DNA of 64,000 nucleotides, taken from assembly GCA_030706745.1 (NCBI GenBank), contig JAUZNX010000011.1, positions 1 to 64,000 of the forward strand. Reading direction: 5' to 3'. Below, piece by piece: positions 36,057-44,980 of this stretch. Below the pieces are notes generated by a model, which saw nothing but the letters and a program-made list of their open reading frames with translations, was not told where the DNA came from and ran no database searches. Source of the stretch: Bacteroidota bacterium (lineage in GTDB: Bacteria > Bacteroidota > Ignavibacteria > Palsa-1295). A program made the translations under genes and the position numbers. Within the stretch, counting starts at the first letter, position 1; the number at the start of each line of letters is the position of its first letter.

Positions 36057-36593
36057 ATGCGTGGCACGCCATTCGGTATGTCAGCGTGCGGATGGCTCGC
36101 GCTGATGATCTACCTCGTACTTCTGCTCTTCATCGCAATCCTTTGCTTTCTGTTGCTGACACCGGTGGCACTCGAGCTCGATAGCGCACGGGGAGTGTGC
36201 AGGCTTTCGTATCGAGGCGTCGCATCGTGCGATGCGTTCTTTCAGGATCGGCGGCTCCTCCTGGGGCTCTGCGTCCTCGGATGGCGGAAGACGATCGACC
36301 CGTTCGAGAGAAAGCAGAAGCAAGCGACCCAGAAGCAAGCAGCCCGCAAGCGACACATCTCTTTCGCGAAGGCAAAGAGGAAAGGCATGGCCGTGATGCG
36401 CACGTTCGTGGTGAGGGATTTCTACTTGAATCTCGATACCGACGACTACGTCACGAATGCCTGGCTCTTTCCATTGGCAGTGTGGCTCTCGAACGAAGAC
36501 CGGCTCTTTCGAATCAATTTTGACGGCGCGACCGAGTTCCGAATCCGCGTTGAAGATCGGATCGGAAAAATACTCTTGGCGCTCATGGCATAA
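36057..36593 (+). CDS. DUF2953-like membrane protein (YtfI-like)
   Basis: 178 residues with a single N-terminal membrane segment (LALMIYLVLLLFIAILCFLLL) followed by a basic, lysine-rich stretch (KRKQATQKQAARKR-like) and a compact domain. That domain has RDFYLNLDTDDYVTNAWLFPLAVWLS and FDGATEFRIRVEDRIGKILLAL. The C-terminal pattern of an FYLxLDTxDxxxNAxLxP segment with a FxGxxxxxIxxxxR segment matches DUF2953, as in Bacillus YtfI. The downstream gene, 35 bases away, encodes a GerW/YtfJ-type protein, and the same pairing occurs in Bacillus. Starts at 36078 or 36105 are possible. Function unknown. Confidence 0.68.
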   Translation: MRGTPFGMSACGWLALMIYLVLLLFIAILCFLLLTPVALELDSARGVCRLSYRGVASCDAFFQDRRLLLGLCVLGWRKTIDPFERKQKQATQKQAARKRHISFAKAKRKGMAVMRTFVVRDFYLNLDTDDYVTNAWLFPLAVWLSNEDRLFRINFDGATEFRIRVEDRIGKILLALMA

Positions 36594-36628
36594 ACAATCT
36601 CATCTATCACAAAACTTACACAACCAAC

Positions 36629-37012
36629 ATGAATGCACAATTTGACACGGTCATCTCGAAAGTGACCGACTTCCTGAAGAGTGAAGCAAAAACGGAGACC
36701 GTCATCGGAGATCAATTCCAGCTTGGCGAGTTCACCTGCGTGCCGGTCATCCGTGTGGGACTCGGGTTCGGATTCGGCGGCGGAGAAGGCGAAGGCGACG
36801 CACCGAAAAACGGCAAGGGTAAGGGCGAGGGCTCCGGAGCCGGAGCGGGGACGGGAATCGAACCGATCGGATTCCTCGTCACGCGAGGGGACATGATCAA
36901 CTTCGTATCGACAAAGTCGAACAAAGGGTTGAACGCATTGCTGGAGAAAGCCCCCGATATTCTCTCCGAATATCTCAAGAAGGACGGGAAGGTCCCCGCC
37001 TCATCGAATTAA
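36629..37012 (+). CDS. GerW / YtfJ-family protein
   Basis: 127 residues. The family features are visible: an N-terminal helix (VISKVTDFLKSEAKTETVIG), the segment FTCVPVIRVGLGFGFGGGEG, a long glycine-rich linker and IGFLVTRGDMINFVSTKS. The first protein of this family was named for spore germination in Bacillus (GerW, formerly YtfJ). Nothing in the window suggests sporulation, so the role here must be more general. It follows the DUF2953-like gene closely, forming the ytfI-ytfJ pair. A strong GC-rich hairpin follows the stop codon. Confidence 0.88.
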   Translation: MNAQFDTVISKVTDFLKSEAKTETVIGDQFQLGEFTCVPVIRVGLGFGFGGGEGEGDAPKNGKGKGEGSGAGAGTGIEPIGFLVTRGDMINFVSTKSNKGLNALLEKAPDILSEYLKKDGKVPASSN

Positions 37013-37021
37013 GTGATCGGC

Positions 37022-37084
37022 AGAGGTCGCGCACGTCGCGCGCGACCTCTAGCTAAAAACGATTTTCAAAAATTCATTGAAAAT
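37022..37084 (+). terminator. Hairpins downstream of the GerW-like gene
   Basis: AGAGGTCGCGC pairs with GCGCGCGACCTCT at 37022-37050 with a short loop, ten bases after the stop. A second perfect stem (ATTTTCAA with TTGAAAAT, 37062-37084) follows. There is no long T-run directly after the first stem, so intrinsic termination is plausible rather than certain. Confidence 0.5.
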
Positions 37085-37180
37085 TTGCGATGCCGGGAGT
37101 GTCAAACCTTGTTGTATAGGGTGGAAGGGGTTCACTTCGCGAATCCATGACTTCGACGCTCACTGTAATCCAAAGAATCA

Positions 37181-37768
37181 ATGGATGGAAAGAACCCCAA
37201 GGTCGATTTTTTCCTCAAGAATGCCAAAACGTGGCAGAAAGAGTATGAGAAGCTGAGAACGATCGTTCTTGACTGTGGGCTGACCGAAGAGTTGAAGTGG
37301 GGCCAACCTTGCTACACGATTGACGGGAGAAACATCGTCCTGATCCATGGATTTAAGGAATACTGTGCGCTTCTCTTCATGAAAGGTGCCTTGTTGGATG
37401 ATCCGGAGGCAATTCTCATCCAGCAAACGAAAAATGTGCAGGCCGCACGCCAGATTCGGTTTACCCACCTTCGAGAAATTATCGAGTTGGAGCCTATCTT
37501 AAAAGCCTATATCCGCCAAGCCATAGAAGTGGAAAAGGCCGGATTGAAAGTGAAGCATAAGGAGACTTCTGAATACGCTGTTCCTGAAGAATTTCAAAGC
37601 AGGTTAGATGCAAGCCCAAACCTGAAGACCGCTTTTGAGGCACTTACACCGGGACGGGAACGAGGATACCTTTACTACTTCTCCACAGCCAAACAATCCA
37701 AAACTCGAGAGGCACGGGTTGAGAAATACATACCGAAAATACTTAAAGGAAAAGGATTCGACGACTGA
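37181..37768 (+). CDS. YdeI-like protein (DUF1801 plus YdeI/OmpD-associated C-terminal region)
   Basis: 195 residues, cytoplasmic. The N-terminal half (TWQKEYEKLRTIVLDCGL, EELKWGQPCYTIDGRNIVLIHGFKEYCALLF) is a typical DUF1801 fold. The C-terminal part (VPEEFQSRLDASPNLKTAFEALTPGRERGYLYYFSTAKQSKTREARVEK, read at 37580-37720) matches the YdeI/OmdA bacteriocin-protection region, including the conserved LTPG and SAKQ-like segments. The biochemical role is not established. The gene looks AT-richer than its neighbours and is an isolated plus-strand unit before the convergent helicase gene, so recent acquisition is possible. Confidence 0.85.
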   Translation: MDGKNPKVDFFLKNAKTWQKEYEKLRTIVLDCGLTEELKWGQPCYTIDGRNIVLIHGFKEYCALLFMKGALLDDPEAILIQQTKNVQAARQIRFTHLREIIELEPILKAYIRQAIEVEKAGLKVKHKETSEYAVPEEFQSRLDASPNLKTAFEALTPGRERGYLYYFSTAKQSKTREARVEKYIPKILKGKGFDD

Positions 37769-37808
37769 ATCGGGATGACGCCGATGGTTACCGATCACGC
37801 TGAGCGAT

Positions 37809-39872
37809 CTACTCCTGCGCAATCACCCACCCTTCGGCAAGTTCTTTTTCGACCACTCCATCAATGAACCGGCTCGGTTTCGAGAGGACGATCCCTGATT
37901 CGCGATCGTAGAGATTGGTCGGATACGTGATGATGAGATGCTCCTTCGCGCGCGTGGCGGCGACGTACATAAGGCGGCGCTCTTCCTCCAAATCTTCCTG
38001 ATCGCGCGCGGCGTGGACCGATGGGAAGCGGCCATCGAGGCAATTCGTGATAATAACTGCGTTCCACTCGAGGCCCTTCGCAGAGTGGATCGTGCTAAGT
38101 GTCAGGATTTCGTTGTCCTTCGTGGTCTCTTCGATGTCCGTGAGCGATTCGCTTGGCGGATCGAGCGAGAGATCGCTGAGAAGCGAAGTCAGTGAGCGAT
38201 AGCGTTCCGTAATAAGCTGAAACGTCTCGATGTCCTTCTCGCGCTTCTGGTAATCATCGTATTTTCGGCGCAGAATGGGCTTATAGTACTCGATCAGATG
38301 CTCGACTTTTTCGGGCGGCGTCATGCGTTCGCTGGCAACAAACTTCAGAGCGCCGAACAAATCCTGAATTGCGGACGATACTTTCGGCGCCGGACTCGAT
38401 GGCGAAGCAGCCTCTTCGCTATCAATATCGGAAGTACGAAATCCAAAACCAGAATCGACAATTTGATTGACGATGCGCTCCGCGGTTTTTGGACCGACAC
38501 CATCATGAAGCAGTAAAATCCGAAACCAGCTTACAGCATCTTTCGGATTTTCAATGACGCGGAGCATCGCGGTGAGGTCCTTGATGTGCGACGTCTCGAT
38601 AAACTTCATGCCGCCGAATTTTTGGAACGGGATGTTTGCGCGCTGCAGTTCGAGTTCGAGATCGAACGACATATATCCCGACCGAAACAGCACAGCGATG
38701 TCGTTCAGGCCCACGCCCATCTCGCGATATTCCAGAATTTTCTCGACGACGTAGAGCGATTGTTGAGCTTCGCTTTCGGCGCAAACGACCTGCGGCATCT
38801 CGCCGCGCACCGAGCGGGTGAAGAGCGTCTTCTCATATCGCCGGGCCGCAAGCGAGATGATGTGATTCGTCATCGTAAGGATCGGCTGCGTCGAGCGATA
38901 ATTCTCTTCGAGCGGAATGATCTTCGCGCCCGGATACTCTTTCGGAAAATCGAAAATGTTCTCGACTTCCGCGCCACGGAACCGATAGATGGACTGTGCA
39001 TCATCGCCAACGACCATCACATTCGCGCGAGATGAATCATCACCAGAGAGTAACTGCACAATGCGGGCTTGCAGACGATTGACGTCCTGATACTCATCGA
39101 CCATGATGTATCGATATTTCTGCGCGACCGAACGGCGGATCTTCTCGTCGGTCTCCAACAGGAGCACGAGGTTCGTCAGCAGATCGTCGTAGTCCATCGC
39201 GTTCGCCTTGCGCTTGTAGGCATGATACGCGCCATGCAGGCGAAGGATATCGCCCAGATCCTCGCGGAAATGCGGGAAATCATTCTCGACAACTTCCTCG
39301 ACCGACATTAGGCGATTAACGGCAAGCGAGAACATCGCGCCAAGCGTTGTCTTCTTCGGGAAGCGACGGCGCGCTGTCGCAACGCCCATCTGTGAGCGAA
39401 GCAGATTAATCACATCGTGCGAATCGCCGGCATCGAGAATCGAAAAATTATTGGAGAATCCGATAACGGCGGCATACTTGCGGAGCGTGAGATTCGCAAA
39501 CGAGTGGAATGTGCCACCGGCAACGTTTTCGGCAGCGCGATCATGCAGCAGTGCCGATGCACGCCGAAGCATCTCCTGCGAGGCGCGGCGGGTGAATGTC
39601 AGCAGTAAGATCGACTTGGGATCGACCCCCTGCTCGACCAAGCGTGCGACGCGATAGGTCAGCGTGCGTGTCTTGCCAGTACCGGCGCCAGCAATGACAA
39701 GAGCAGGACCATCCTTGTGTTTAACGGCCTCGAATTGTGCCGGATTCAGCTCCTGCTCGTAACGGACTTTGAAGCGCGATTCATCAATTTGGGCGAGATC
39801 GGCCGCTCGCTTGAGCACGAAGCGCTTCGGAGCAACCGTTAATCCCTCGTTGATGGGCACCTGTTCGGACAT
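37809..39872 (-). CDS. UvrD/Rep/PcrA-family ATP-dependent DNA helicase (SF1A)
   Basis: 687 residues. 3'-5' DNA helicase expected to act in repair or replication restart. All SF1A motifs are visible: LNPAQFEAVKHKDGPALV (Q-motif), AGAGTGKTRTLTYR (Walker A), YDDLL, VDEYQDVNRLQ (motif II), VVGDDAQSIYRFRGA (III), LEENYRSTQPIL (IV), LSTIHSAKGLEWNAV (V) and EERRLMYVAATRAK (VI). The length is a little below E. coli UvrD. It has no C-terminal nuclease domain, so it is not an AddA or RecB-type protein. UvrD, PcrA and Rep cannot be told apart from sequence here. It is a single gene between a convergent YdeI-like gene and a divergent T9SS protein gene. Confidence 0.92.
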   Translation of the reverse strand: MSEQVPINEGLTVAPKRFVLKRAADLAQIDESRFKVRYEQELNPAQFEAVKHKDGPALVIAGAGTGKTRTLTYRVARLVEQGVDPKSILLLTFTRRASQEMLRRASALLHDRAAENVAGGTFHSFANLTLRKYAAVIGFSNNFSILDAGDSHDVINLLRSQMGVATARRRFPKKTTLGAMFSLAVNRLMSVEEVVENDFPHFREDLGDILRLHGAYHAYKRKANAMDYDDLLTNLVLLLETDEKIRRSVAQKYRYIMVDEYQDVNRLQARIVQLLSGDDSSRANVMVVGDDAQSIYRFRGAEVENIFDFPKEYPGAKIIPLEENYRSTQPILTMTNHIISLAARRYEKTLFTRSVRGEMPQVVCAESEAQQSLYVVEKILEYREMGVGLNDIAVLFRSGYMSFDLELELQRANIPFQKFGGMKFIETSHIKDLTAMLRVIENPKDAVSWFRILLLHDGVGPKTAERIVNQIVDSGFGFRTSDIDSEEAASPSSPAPKVSSAIQDLFGALKFVASERMTPPEKVEHLIEYYKPILRRKYDDYQKREKDIETFQLITERYRSLTSLLSDLSLDPPSESLTDIEETTKDNEILTLSTIHSAKGLEWNAVIITNCLDGRFPSVHAARDQEDLEEERRLMYVAATRAKEHLIITYPTNLYDRESGIVLSKPSRFIDGVVEKELAEGWVIAQE

Positions 39873-39979
39873 AAAAGGACAACCGTGACAGCACGCGATT
39901 AGTTAAGCTATGCACTACGGTTCTCAAGGGTATGGATTTGTGACCTTGCAATCAATCCGTTTCAGACGTATATTGAGAC

Positions 39980-40669
39980 ATGAACAGATACGCTTGGGTA
40001 CTACTTTGGGTGCCATCCATGATAGCGGTTCCATGCTTTGGACAATTCCATAATTACAATGTCTTCATCGACCACCAATTCGTGGATTCCGTTACGCTGG
40101 GAGATAGAGCGCTAATCGCACGCATTGGATTATACTCGGACTTGTGGTTTTGTCCTAGCATTTCCATCACTCATGGCTATTATCCTGATGACGGTCGCTT
40201 CGATCTTGTCAATTCTTCAAAGCCGGCTGATCCGTCGGCCCGATATTTTGACCTCTACTTTGCGCCACAACGATTAGGACCTGACTCCACCACCGTGGGT
40301 ATTGATATGCACTTGGGTGGTGTTCGCACATGTGGCGGAGATCGTGTCGGCGGGACCAAAATTGGTGGTACGGGTATTCTGCCACTTAATGAAGTGAGCA
40401 GTGATCCAAAAGTAAAGGTGGTTGAATTGACCCCTGATCCGTTTATTGCTGGCATACACGTTCTTTGTTCACTGACAACGTCTAGCCCCGTAAGTATCTC
40501 ATTGTTCGATATCGGCGGACGGCAGGTCAGAGCCGTTCGACGCGATTGCGGCGAAGGCACGAACACGTTTGATCTGGATGTCACATCTCTTCCGGCGGGA
40601 TTTTATTGGTATATCGTACAAGGCGACAACTGGATTCGAGGCGGAAAAGTGATGAAGCTTTCTCAATAG
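39980..40669 (+). CDS. Small T9SS-sorted secreted protein
   Basis: 229 residues with an N-terminal signal peptide (MNRYAWVLLWVPSMIAVP, cut near CFGQ). A beta-rich central domain follows (VDSVTLGDRALIARIGLY, YFDLYFAPQRLGPDSTTV, GVRTCGGDRVGGTKIGG). A T9SS type A sorting domain of about 75 residues ends the protein (LTPDPFIAGIHVLCSL, VSISLFDIGGRQVRAV, LPAGFYWYIVQGD, KVMKLSQ). The central domain is not recognised. The sequence is AT-richer than the neighbouring housekeeping genes. A TTG-N20-TATATTG element just before the ATG may be its promoter. Function unknown. Confidence 0.8.
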   Translation: MNRYAWVLLWVPSMIAVPCFGQFHNYNVFIDHQFVDSVTLGDRALIARIGLYSDLWFCPSISITHGYYPDDGRFDLVNSSKPADPSARYFDLYFAPQRLGPDSTTVGIDMHLGGVRTCGGDRVGGTKIGGTGILPLNEVSSDPKVKVVELTPDPFIAGIHVLCSLTTSSPVSISLFDIGGRQVRAVRRDCGEGTNTFDLDVTSLPAGFYWYIVQGDNWIRGGKVMKLSQ

Positions 40670-40723
40670 ACTGAGCCACTCCGAGTGGAGCTAACGTTGC
40701 CGACAGTACGTTGGCCTTAATCT

Positions 40724-41578
40724 ATGAAAACGATTGGCATTATCGGCGCTGGCACCATGGGGACCGGCATTGCGCTTTCGAGCGCGCTCGCGGGCTATGA
40801 GGTCGTGCTCTACGACATTGCAGACGGCTTTTTGCAACGCGCGTACCGCTCAGTCGGTAGCATGACGGATAAGATGGTGGAGCGCGGCAAACTCACGCAC
40901 AAGGAAGCGAACGAAGCCGCACTGCGCATCCGGACCACCTCGCACTTCGATCATCTGAAGACTGCCGAACTCGTCATCGAGGCCGCGATCGAAAAACTCG
41001 AAATAAAACAGGACTTATTCTCAAAGCTGGGCGACATGGTCGGCGAAGATTGCCTGCTCGCAACGAATACATCTTCGCTCTCGATATCCGCAGTTGCCAG
41101 TGCAACACGTAAGCCGGATCGGGTGCTAGGCCTGCACTTCTTCAACCCGGCGCATCTTATGAAGTTGGTCGAAATCGTTCGTGGACACGAGACAACCGAC
41201 GACGTGATGTACCGCGCCGAAGGCTATATCAAGCAATTAGGAAAGACGCCGGTACTTGCCAAGGATACGCCTGGTTTTATCGTCAATCGCGTCGCTCGCA
41301 ATTTCTATGGCGAAGCATTCCGGCTGCTTGGTGATGGCATTGCGACGCACGCGCAAATCGATCGCATTATGAAGGCCAACGGTTTTGCGATGGGGCCGTT
41401 CGAGTTGATGGACCTGATCGGCATCGACGTGAACCTTGCCGTTACGCAATCGGTCTATGACCAGTTCTTCCAGGAGCCGCGCTTCCGCCCGCACTTGGTG
41501 CAACAGAAGATGGTCGAAGCAAATTTACTCGGCAAGAAGACAGGCCGAGGGTTTTACGACTACTCGCCTAAGGCTTGA
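40724..41578 (+). CDS. 3-hydroxyacyl-CoA (3-hydroxybutyryl-CoA) dehydrogenase
   Basis: 284 residues, the length of stand-alone NAD-dependent enzymes such as Hbd and PaaH. It oxidises or reduces 3-hydroxyacyl-CoA in butyryl-CoA or fatty-acid metabolism; cytoplasmic. The Rossmann motif GIIGAGTMGTGIA is at the N-terminus. Also visible are LVIEAAIEKLEIKQ, LATNTSSLSISAVA and the catalytic-His segment GLHFFNPAHLMKLVEIV. The C-terminal domain shows DTPGFIVNRVARNFYGEA, GPFELMDLIGIDVN and GKKTGRGFYDYS. Chain-length preference cannot be read from sequence. The gene is monocistronic, and its 3' end overlaps the convergent membrane gene by 11 bases. Confidence 0.93.
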   Translation: MKTIGIIGAGTMGTGIALSSALAGYEVVLYDIADGFLQRAYRSVGSMTDKMVERGKLTHKEANEAALRIRTTSHFDHLKTAELVIEAAIEKLEIKQDLFSKLGDMVGEDCLLATNTSSLSISAVASATRKPDRVLGLHFFNPAHLMKLVEIVRGHETTDDVMYRAEGYIKQLGKTPVLAKDTPGFIVNRVARNFYGEAFRLLGDGIATHAQIDRIMKANGFAMGPFELMDLIGIDVNLAVTQSVYDQFFQEPRFRPHLVQQKMVEANLLGKKTGRGFYDYSPKA

Positions 41579-42941
41579 GCGACACAGCCTTCGGATCAAA
41601 CTCTTTCTCGTACCGGCGACGACCCACGATAGTGTAATCTTCCTGTGCGAGTGCCCGGACAATGGGTTCTCTATTGGTGTACATGGAGATCGTTGTGTAA
41701 TTCTTCCATGCGATCGCACCATACATGATGGTTGCTGATGCAAACGCCGTGTACATCGTCCTGCGAATCCATTGCTTTCGCATCGGTTCGTGAAAGGCAT
41801 GTAAGGCAAATAGCACAACAAGTGGAAAGAGCAACACTGCTCCGTGCGCCGGAACCTGCACTTTGGAGAAAAGCGAACTCGCGTAAAGTATACCAAGTCC
41901 TGATAGGACCCCATGACTCACATGGCGAAACATCGTATCTTTACGGCCCGGTCGAATGGATCGAAAAACCAAAAAGAGCAATTGTGCAACGCCAATCAAT
42001 GCCACGAACACCGTGAATGGCGCTGCCCACCAATAATCCTTCAGGAATTGCAGGCGTTCTGGCGTATGCGCCCCGATGAAGCGTGAGACTTCGAAGCTGG
42101 CATATGCGAAGTAAATACTAAGAATTCGGAACAGATCCTTCGCATTCTCGAAATTGACCTGCACCATCCCAACTGTGCTTTGTGTCTGCCCACCAGAGGC
42201 GGAGGCCGGAGCCAAACCATACGTGAGCAGTGTGGGCATAAGAAGACTGCCGGTCGTCAGACACCCAGCAAGAAATGCGAGGATACCCGTCAGAATAATC
42301 CGAATGTTCTTCGTCCGCAGCAAATAGAAGAATGCAACAGCCGTGAATGGCCCAAGCAACACCCACGAGAGGTGAAGCTGCATGATCCAGAAAATCGCGA
42401 ATCCCATCAGGAAAAAGCAGGGCCATTGCGGCATCACACCGATGCGCAGCGTTGGATGCGATTCAAAGAATGCGATGAAGAATAAGATCGCGCCAACGAT
42501 TACATACGATGGATTGACAATGCGAGAAAAAAAGCAAAGCGACCACGGAATCAGAAAAACGTAGCACCAAATAAAGACTCGCGAAAGATCGGGCAACCGT
42601 TTCGAGGCATACCATGCAAGAAAACCCAAGCTCAAATCGAGCAGCACATTCAGCACGATGAACGGCGCCTCCGGGATTTTCCAGAAGTACCATCCCACCG
42701 AGACTACATAGCCTTGCAGCGCGCCGGGAATCTGCGAGCCATTGTAGACGAGATCGGCCCCGAAATAGGGATATGAGTGTGTCGCAAACGACTTGAGTCC
42801 GATCAGATAGATTTGCAGCACATCCTGATCCGGAAACCAGAATTCCGATGTAAGGCTATACAGAAATCGAATGAGGATCAGCCCGCAAATGAGCAGGACA
42901 AGCCTATAGGGTGATGTGGTGGTAGATGTGGGCTGCGGCAC
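41568..42941 (-). CDS. Polytopic membrane protein, possible GT-C glycosyltransferase
   Basis: 457 residues with about eleven hydrophobic segments and little soluble sequence. The first extracytoplasmic loop carries EFWFPDQDVLQIYLIGLKSFA, an acidic pair in the place expected for GT-C proteins. YPYFGADLVYNGSQIPGAL follows. The start is a GTG at 42941, with no better ATG nearby. It lacks the long C-terminal soluble region of the GT-C-like proteins at 24904 and 26591. It stands alone on the minus strand, so context does not help. Transfer of a lipid-linked sugar is a guess from topology only. Confidence 0.6.
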   Translation of the reverse strand: MPQPTSTTTSPYRLVLLICGLILIRFLYSLTSEFWFPDQDVLQIYLIGLKSFATHSYPYFGADLVYNGSQIPGALQGYVVSVGWYFWKIPEAPFIVLNVLLDLSLGFLAWYASKRLPDLSRVFIWCYVFLIPWSLCFFSRIVNPSYVIVGAILFFIAFFESHPTLRIGVMPQWPCFFLMGFAIFWIMQLHLSWVLLGPFTAVAFFYLLRTKNIRIILTGILAFLAGCLTTGSLLMPTLLTYGLAPASASGGQTQSTVGMVQVNFENAKDLFRILSIYFAYASFEVSRFIGAHTPERLQFLKDYWWAAPFTVFVALIGVAQLLFLVFRSIRPGRKDTMFRHVSHGVLSGLGILYASSLFSKVQVPAHGAVLLFPLVVLFALHAFHEPMRKQWIRRTMYTAFASATIMYGAIAWKNYTTISMYTNREPIVRALAQEDYTIVGRRRYEKEFDPKAVSLKP

Positions 42942-43022
42942 GGGGCTTGCTGGATGGGAAACCAGGGGAAATGTATCTCGCGCGTCCGGCGTTTTCCTGC
43001 GCTACGATGAAACCTCTAAACT

Positions 43023-43538
43023 ATGATACCTTTACTTGTCGCACTATTTAACATGACACTTTCAGCCAACGTTCAACCAGTCGTTCTTGCACCCGGCGAT
43101 ACCGCCCCGGACTTCACTGCTCAGATCACCGATGGATCGCATGTTTCCTTGCACGATTATAAGGGCAAATCCAATGTCGTGCTGTATTTCTATCCCGAAG
43201 ACATGACAGGCGGCTGCACGATTGAAGCGTGCAACTTCCGCGACGACAATGCCAAATACAAAGCCGAGAACACGGTTGTCCTCGGAGTCTCGATGGACCC
43301 GATCGAAATGCACAAGCAGTTCACCGAGAAGGACCATCTGAATTTCCCACTGCTTGTCGATACCGACCGCAAGATCATTGATGCCTATGGAGTACCCGTC
43401 AACGGACATCATGCCAATCGATGGTCATTCCTCATCGGCAAGGACGGCAAGATTGCACACGTGTATCACAATGTGAATGCGCGCGTCCATAGCGAGGAGC
43501 TTTTGAAAGACATAACCACACTCAATGGCAAACACTAA
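43023..43538 (+). CDS. Peroxiredoxin, Bcp/PrxQ type
   Basis: 171 residues. Reduces hydrogen peroxide and organic hydroperoxides using thioredoxin. The active site reads YPEDMTGGCTIEACNFRDD, with the peroxidatic Cys65 and a resolving Cys70 five residues later, the atypical 2-Cys PrxQ/Bcp arrangement. GDTAPDFTAQITDG and GVSMDPIEMHKQFTEK are also typical. The N-terminus MIPLLVALFNMTLSANVQP is longer and more hydrophobic than in most Bcp proteins and may be a signal peptide, so a periplasmic enzyme is possible. A start at the ATG ten codons in would remove it. The gene overlaps the peptidase gene by 14 bases. Confidence 0.92.
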   Translation: MIPLLVALFNMTLSANVQPVVLAPGDTAPDFTAQITDGSHVSLHDYKGKSNVVLYFYPEDMTGGCTIEACNFRDDNAKYKAENTVVLGVSMDPIEMHKQFTEKDHLNFPLLVDTDRKIIDAYGVPVNGHHANRWSFLIGKDGKIAHVYHNVNARVHSEELLKDITTLNGKH

Positions 43539-44844
43539 GCCGCGCAGTTCTGCGCTTCGTCCTCCCCAGTTAATCCAATGTGTCCTGTGGGTCCTATGCG
43601 TCACGTGGGTCCCATGGGCCGCCGGTCAGGCACCGAAGGTCAAGACTTCCGCCGCGATCACCGCACACGATGTCATGGAGCGCGAGTCCATCCTCGCCAG
43701 CGATTCGCTTGCAGGGCGTCGCACGGGCGAGCCGGGCGCAGAGAAGGCTGCGAGATATATCTCGTCCGAGTTCCAGCGCATCGGACTCTCCCATGCTGGA
43801 ACCTCCGCAGAATACGAACAGCCGTTTGATTTTTCCGAACATGCGCTCGATACCTCGAAGCATGAGCACACTCGTGCCATGAACGTGATCGGATTAATCC
43901 GCGGCACCGACCCCAGGTTGAAAGATGAATCTGTCGTTATCGGGGCTCATTATGACCATCTTGGCATGGGCGGGCCATTCGCTCTCGATACGGTCCATGC
44001 GATCCATTATGGGGCGGATGATAATGCGAGTGGTGTGACCGGGCTCCTGGAAATTGCTGAAAACCTACGGGAGGGCAATATTAAGCCAAAGCGCGATATT
44101 ATCTTCATTGCATTTTCCGGTGAAGAAGAAGGTCTCTTCGGAAGCGCCTACTACACCGAACACCCGATCACTCCGCTCACAAAAGTCCAGGCCATGCTGA
44201 ACATGGACATGATCGGCCGGATGCAGGATAGCACCCTGATCCTCGAAGGGGTCGGTACGTCACCAGTCTTTCGTGGGCTGGTCGATAGCTTGAACGCTCC
44301 GGCGACTCTGCATCTCAAGTATTTTCAAAAGGGCACCGGACCGAGCGATCATGCGAAATTCTATTCGAAGGATGTACCGGTCCTCTTCTTCTTCACCGGA
44401 TTCCATCCGGACTACCACAAAGCCACAGATACGAAAGAGAAGATTAATGCCGATGGTGAGGTGCGGGTCGCAAAATTCGTCGAGTCCATTTTGCTCGATC
44501 TAGCCAACCGCCCGGACAAAATTCCGTTTTCGCGTCCCGCTGGCGACACCGAACAGAAGGCCGCATCCTTTAGCGTATATGTTGGTGGCGTACCCGATTA
44601 TGGCTACGATGGCGACGGCTTAAGAATCTCTGATATCACCGAGAACTCGCCGGCCGAAATTGCAGGGCTCGCCAAGGGTGATGTGATTATCCTCGTTGGC
44701 GACATGACAATCCACACAATTTATGACTACACAAACGCTCTGGCCAAGCACAAACCAGGCGACTTGACCAATTTCAAGGTGCTTCGCAATGGCAAAGAGG
44801 TTGTTGTCCCGGTCGTATTCGGAAGCCGTGCAAAAGGACATTGA
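43525..44844 (+). CDS. M28-family zinc aminopeptidase with C-terminal PDZ domain
   Basis: 439 residues, predicted exported. Zinc ligands and catalytic residues of the M28 family are visible: IGAHYDHLG, YGADDNASGV, AFSGEEEGLFGS (catalytic Glu pair), MLNMDMIGR and GTGPSDHAKFY. A PDZ-like domain occupies about residues 345-430 (GLRISDITENSPAEIAGLAKGDVIILVG). The signal peptide's hydrophobic core, CVLWVLCVTWVPW, is encoded by a nonanucleotide DNA repeat, an odd origin for a secretion signal. Overlap with the peroxiredoxin gene by 14 bases implies co-transcription. Likely a periplasmic or outer-membrane-associated exopeptidase; substrate unknown. Confidence 0.9.
   Translation: MANTKPRSSALRPPQLIQCVLWVLCVTWVPWAAGQAPKVKTSAAITAHDVMERESILASDSLAGRRTGEPGAEKAARYISSEFQRIGLSHAGTSAEYEQPFDFSEHALDTSKHEHTRAMNVIGLIRGTDPRLKDESVVIGAHYDHLGMGGPFALDTVHAIHYGADDNASGVTGLLEIAENLREGNIKPKRDIIFIAFSGEEEGLFGSAYYTEHPITPLTKVQAMLNMDMIGRMQDSTLILEGVGTSPVFRGLVDSLNAPATLHLKYFQKGTGPSDHAKFYSKDVPVLFFFTGFHPDYHKATDTKEKINADGEVRVAKFVESILLDLANRPDKIPFSRPAGDTEQKAASFSVYVGGVPDYGYDGDGLRISDITENSPAEIAGLAKGDVIILVGDMTIHTIYDYTNALAKHKPGDLTNFKVLRNGKEVVVPVVFGSRAKGH
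43578..43622 (+). repeat. Nonanucleotide repeat encoding the peptidase signal peptide core
   Basis: Five nine-base units related to ATGGGTCCY (ATGTGTCCT, GTGGGTCCT, ATGCGTCAC, GTGGGTCCC, ATGGGCC). Read in the gene's frame they give VLW-VLC-VTW-VPW. The same unit type occurs at 19237 and 46174 in other frames. Confidence 0.7.
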
Positions 44845-44980
44845 AAACGCAGCCGCATGAGACTTTACGAAAGTTCGGCCACCCGCCGGGCTTCTTCATC
44901 TCGGGGAAGAAAAATATAAGGAACAGAGTTTGCATCGGAGAACATTGTTACTGAGCGCCTTAGCACTCAGCACTTCCCAT

